From Salisapilia sapeloensis (Eukaryota; Oomycota; Peronosporomycetes; Peronosporales; Salisapiliaceae), in assembly GCA_023334545.1 (NCBI GenBank), contig JAADVB010000144.1:1-47988 (forward strand): 47,988 bases of DNA, written 5' to 3'. The notes under the pieces are model-generated. The model worked only from the letters and a program-made list of their open reading frames with translations, was not told the origin of the DNA and searched no databases. Position numbers and translations under genes: made by a program. This document shows positions 46,132 through 47,988 of this stretch, one piece after another. The stretch's first letter is position 1. Every line of letters begins with the position of its first letter.

Positions 46132-47659
46132 TTACCCTAGGTCTTCTGTCGCTAAATCCTTCCATGCTAGCAGATACTTATTCAGCTGATCTTGTGCTAC
46201 GTCCGACAGAATGCGTTCGTTTATGTGGAACTTAACTGTGGTAAATCTTTTCATAATAACTGATGATGTCCCGTCGTCATTCATATGACTTGTCAAGAGA
46301 AGTCCACTCGTATGATCCTTTCGAACGCGTGTTTGTGGTTCATATGGATATAGTTCATCGACGTCAATATAATCGTGTGCTAAGACGACACTGTCGGATC
46401 CGAGTTGAGAAAAGAATACGTTATTCGCTTCCAGTTCAGGGACGTTTTCTTGTGTGTTTTCAGTGCCCATGAGCACTCGTTGATGAATGAACGAGCACTG
46501 GACGTTGTCCAAAGCTTCATATCTAGTACGACAGTCCGAGGAAATGTAAACTAGATACGTTTCATCCATTACTTGATCATACAGGGCAGTGACAACGTCT
46601 TGGATACCAACGTCATCGTACTTGGAGATAACAAAGTTGACACAATACACTTTTCCAAACCGTTCAAACACGTCCGAGTAGGCGTACGGCTTGGATGTTT
46701 CTAACCCTCGTGCCTTTTCTTCTAAATATTGACGCGTGTACTCCAGTTTTTCTTCCCGAATACCTAAAATCTGCTGCCGACGTGCTTGGAAATCTGTACC
46801 CAAGTGAATGTAGCTTTCCGTTGGTGTCATTAATGCCATTCTCTATCTCACGTATGAGCTATGGCACTTGATTTACGACTACTAGAGGACGTACCACATC
46901 GTTGACAGGGGCGAACGACAGCATCGCACGAAAGGTTTCCACGTACACTTGCTGTTCGGAGACTAGTTTCTTTAATAGTTTACGATCACTTTCTGATTTA
47001 AGCTTTTGATCATGATCGATGTCACGACGCCGCTTAAGGACTTTGACGGTGGAGGATAAGTAGTCGTATTGAGCTTTTAGACTGATCATCTCTTTTTCTC
47101 TTAGCATTTCAGTCTCGTCGTCCATCTGATCTTCACTCTCTTCTTCAGACGTGTTGTCCGAAGATGACTTGTACGATCCAATACGGAAGGAATGTACAGA
47201 TGATGTAGGAGCATCGCTAGGAGTGTGTGGTTTAGGGAGAGGAGAGGTTTCGATATTAATACTATCCATACTATTCATCTCAACCTCATCGTCTGTCTGT
47301 AACAGCTCATTCTCGATCATGGACAAGTCTTCACCATCAAGAAACATTTCAGAAGGAAAGCCTTTATCAGCGTATAACGGGTTAAGAGATTCAGCTGTGG
47401 AGTGGAGTCCGAGGTCAATAAGATCATCCAAGTAAGGATCATCGTTGACGCCACTGTCCTCGTCGGGGAAGAGATCACTGAGTTGTGGGAGGCTCTGGTT
47501 GTATCCATCCAGCTCGGACGTGTCTTCCGCTGCCTGCAATGTTGTGTCTGCCGATGCGAGGCCAGTGTCGACACTCATAAGAGCGTCGACATGCTCATCG
47601 AGAGCGACATTGCTGCTATCACCTACGCCAAACACCTCAAGCTCATCCCTGTGATTCAT
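46132..47659 (-). CDS. Acidic/coiled-coil/START-like protein, paralogue A
   Basis: Same family and orientation as the gene at 44237-45884. Exons on the minus strand: 47659-46895 and 46842-46132; the 52-nt intron is at the same place and phase as intron 1 of paralogue B. The product is 491 residues. N-terminus has acidic patches with hydrophobics (LPQLSDLFPDED, DDLIDLGL), as in activation domains. A zipper-like segment follows (REKEMISLKAQYDYLSST, KVLKRRRDIDHD), then PTESYIHLGTDFQARRQQIL and FERFGKVYCVNFVIS. It lacks paralogue B's second intron. A GTAAGC donor overlaps the stop region, so an additional 3' exon cannot be excluded. The start at 47659 is the first in-frame ATG. Confidence 0.7.
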
Positions 47660-47988
47660 GCTAGACGAGTACCACTTCTTCCTTGTGGAGAAATAGCAAA
47701 GTGAACGCAAGTGTTGGTCGTCAGTCGCCTTTAATGGAGTCTTTACAGCTCACCTGGATAAACTATAGAGTCTCGAAAATATCTACTCACAAGCACTTCC
47801 GACCAACACTTCCATCTGACTTCAATCGAGATTGGTAACCGAGGCTTCGAGTGGCTTTTACGTCTACCTACTAAGCTGGAGAGCTGTGTGTGTATTTAGA
47901 GAACTATTACGACTACCCAGATTGAACGATTGCAGCGCACTTTTATCTTATCGGCATAGTTGAGAAGCTCGGATGATTGGAGCAGGAA
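47660..47988. other. Right edge, upstream of paralogue A
   Basis: About 330 bases with no supported gene. Presumed promoter of paralogue A on the minus strand. No motif was recognised with confidence. Confidence 0.45.

Overview
The window is nuclear DNA of a protist, almost certainly an oomycete that makes flagellated zoospores. The evidence is direct. Genes are split by very short spliceosomal introns, mostly 45-75 nt with GTA-type donors and YAG acceptors. It encodes an axonemal dynein heavy chain, a TTC12-type dynein assembly factor and the centriole protein SAS-6. It also carries two tandem copies of a coiled-coil/START-like gene family resembling the oomycete M96-type proteins. I found no tRNA, rRNA, CRISPR array, virus or intact mobile element. 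The genus cannot be named from sequence alone.

Layout. 1-725: no gene recognised. 726-1880: mitochondrial ornithine carbamoyltransferase. 2090-15753: axonemal dynein heavy chain. 15816-24355: NUDT22-like Nudix hydrolase, ATG3, a divergent Rab GTPase, a DUF501 protein, a TTC12-like protein and a seven-exon orphan gene. 24470-28427: ankyrin/coiled-coil protein, bHLH-PAS-like regulator and a small two-span membrane protein. 28508-34652: GPI1/PIG-Q, delta-9 desaturase, FYVE-SYLF protein and a CBR4/FabG-type reductase. 34732-39244: SAS-6, a TBC RabGAP and an alpha/beta hydrolase with a myristoylation-type N-terminus. 39395-43542: EctC-like cupin without the metal ligands, ABCG half-transporter and a single-span FN3-like protein. 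44237-47659: the tandem paralogue pair.

Organisation. Genes are tightly packed. Seven head-to-head pairs share 64-169 bp of upstream DNA, and convergent pairs are as close as 23 bp. Several genes relate by function although they are not an operon: dynein heavy chain, TTC12 and SAS-6 for flagellum and basal body; ATG3 and FYVE-SYLF for autophagy and endosomes; Rab and TBC for vesicle traffic; PIG-Q, desaturase, CBR4-like reductase and ABCG for lipids and membranes.

Most genes needed splicing by hand. Intron limits below rest on GT/AG sites, reading phase and protein similarity recalled from family knowledge; no alignment or transcript data were available. Most novel are the EctC-like cupin that has lost its metal ligands, the Rab with altered nucleotide-binding motifs, the orphan gene at 23126-24355 and the acidic/coiled-coil/START-like tandem pair.
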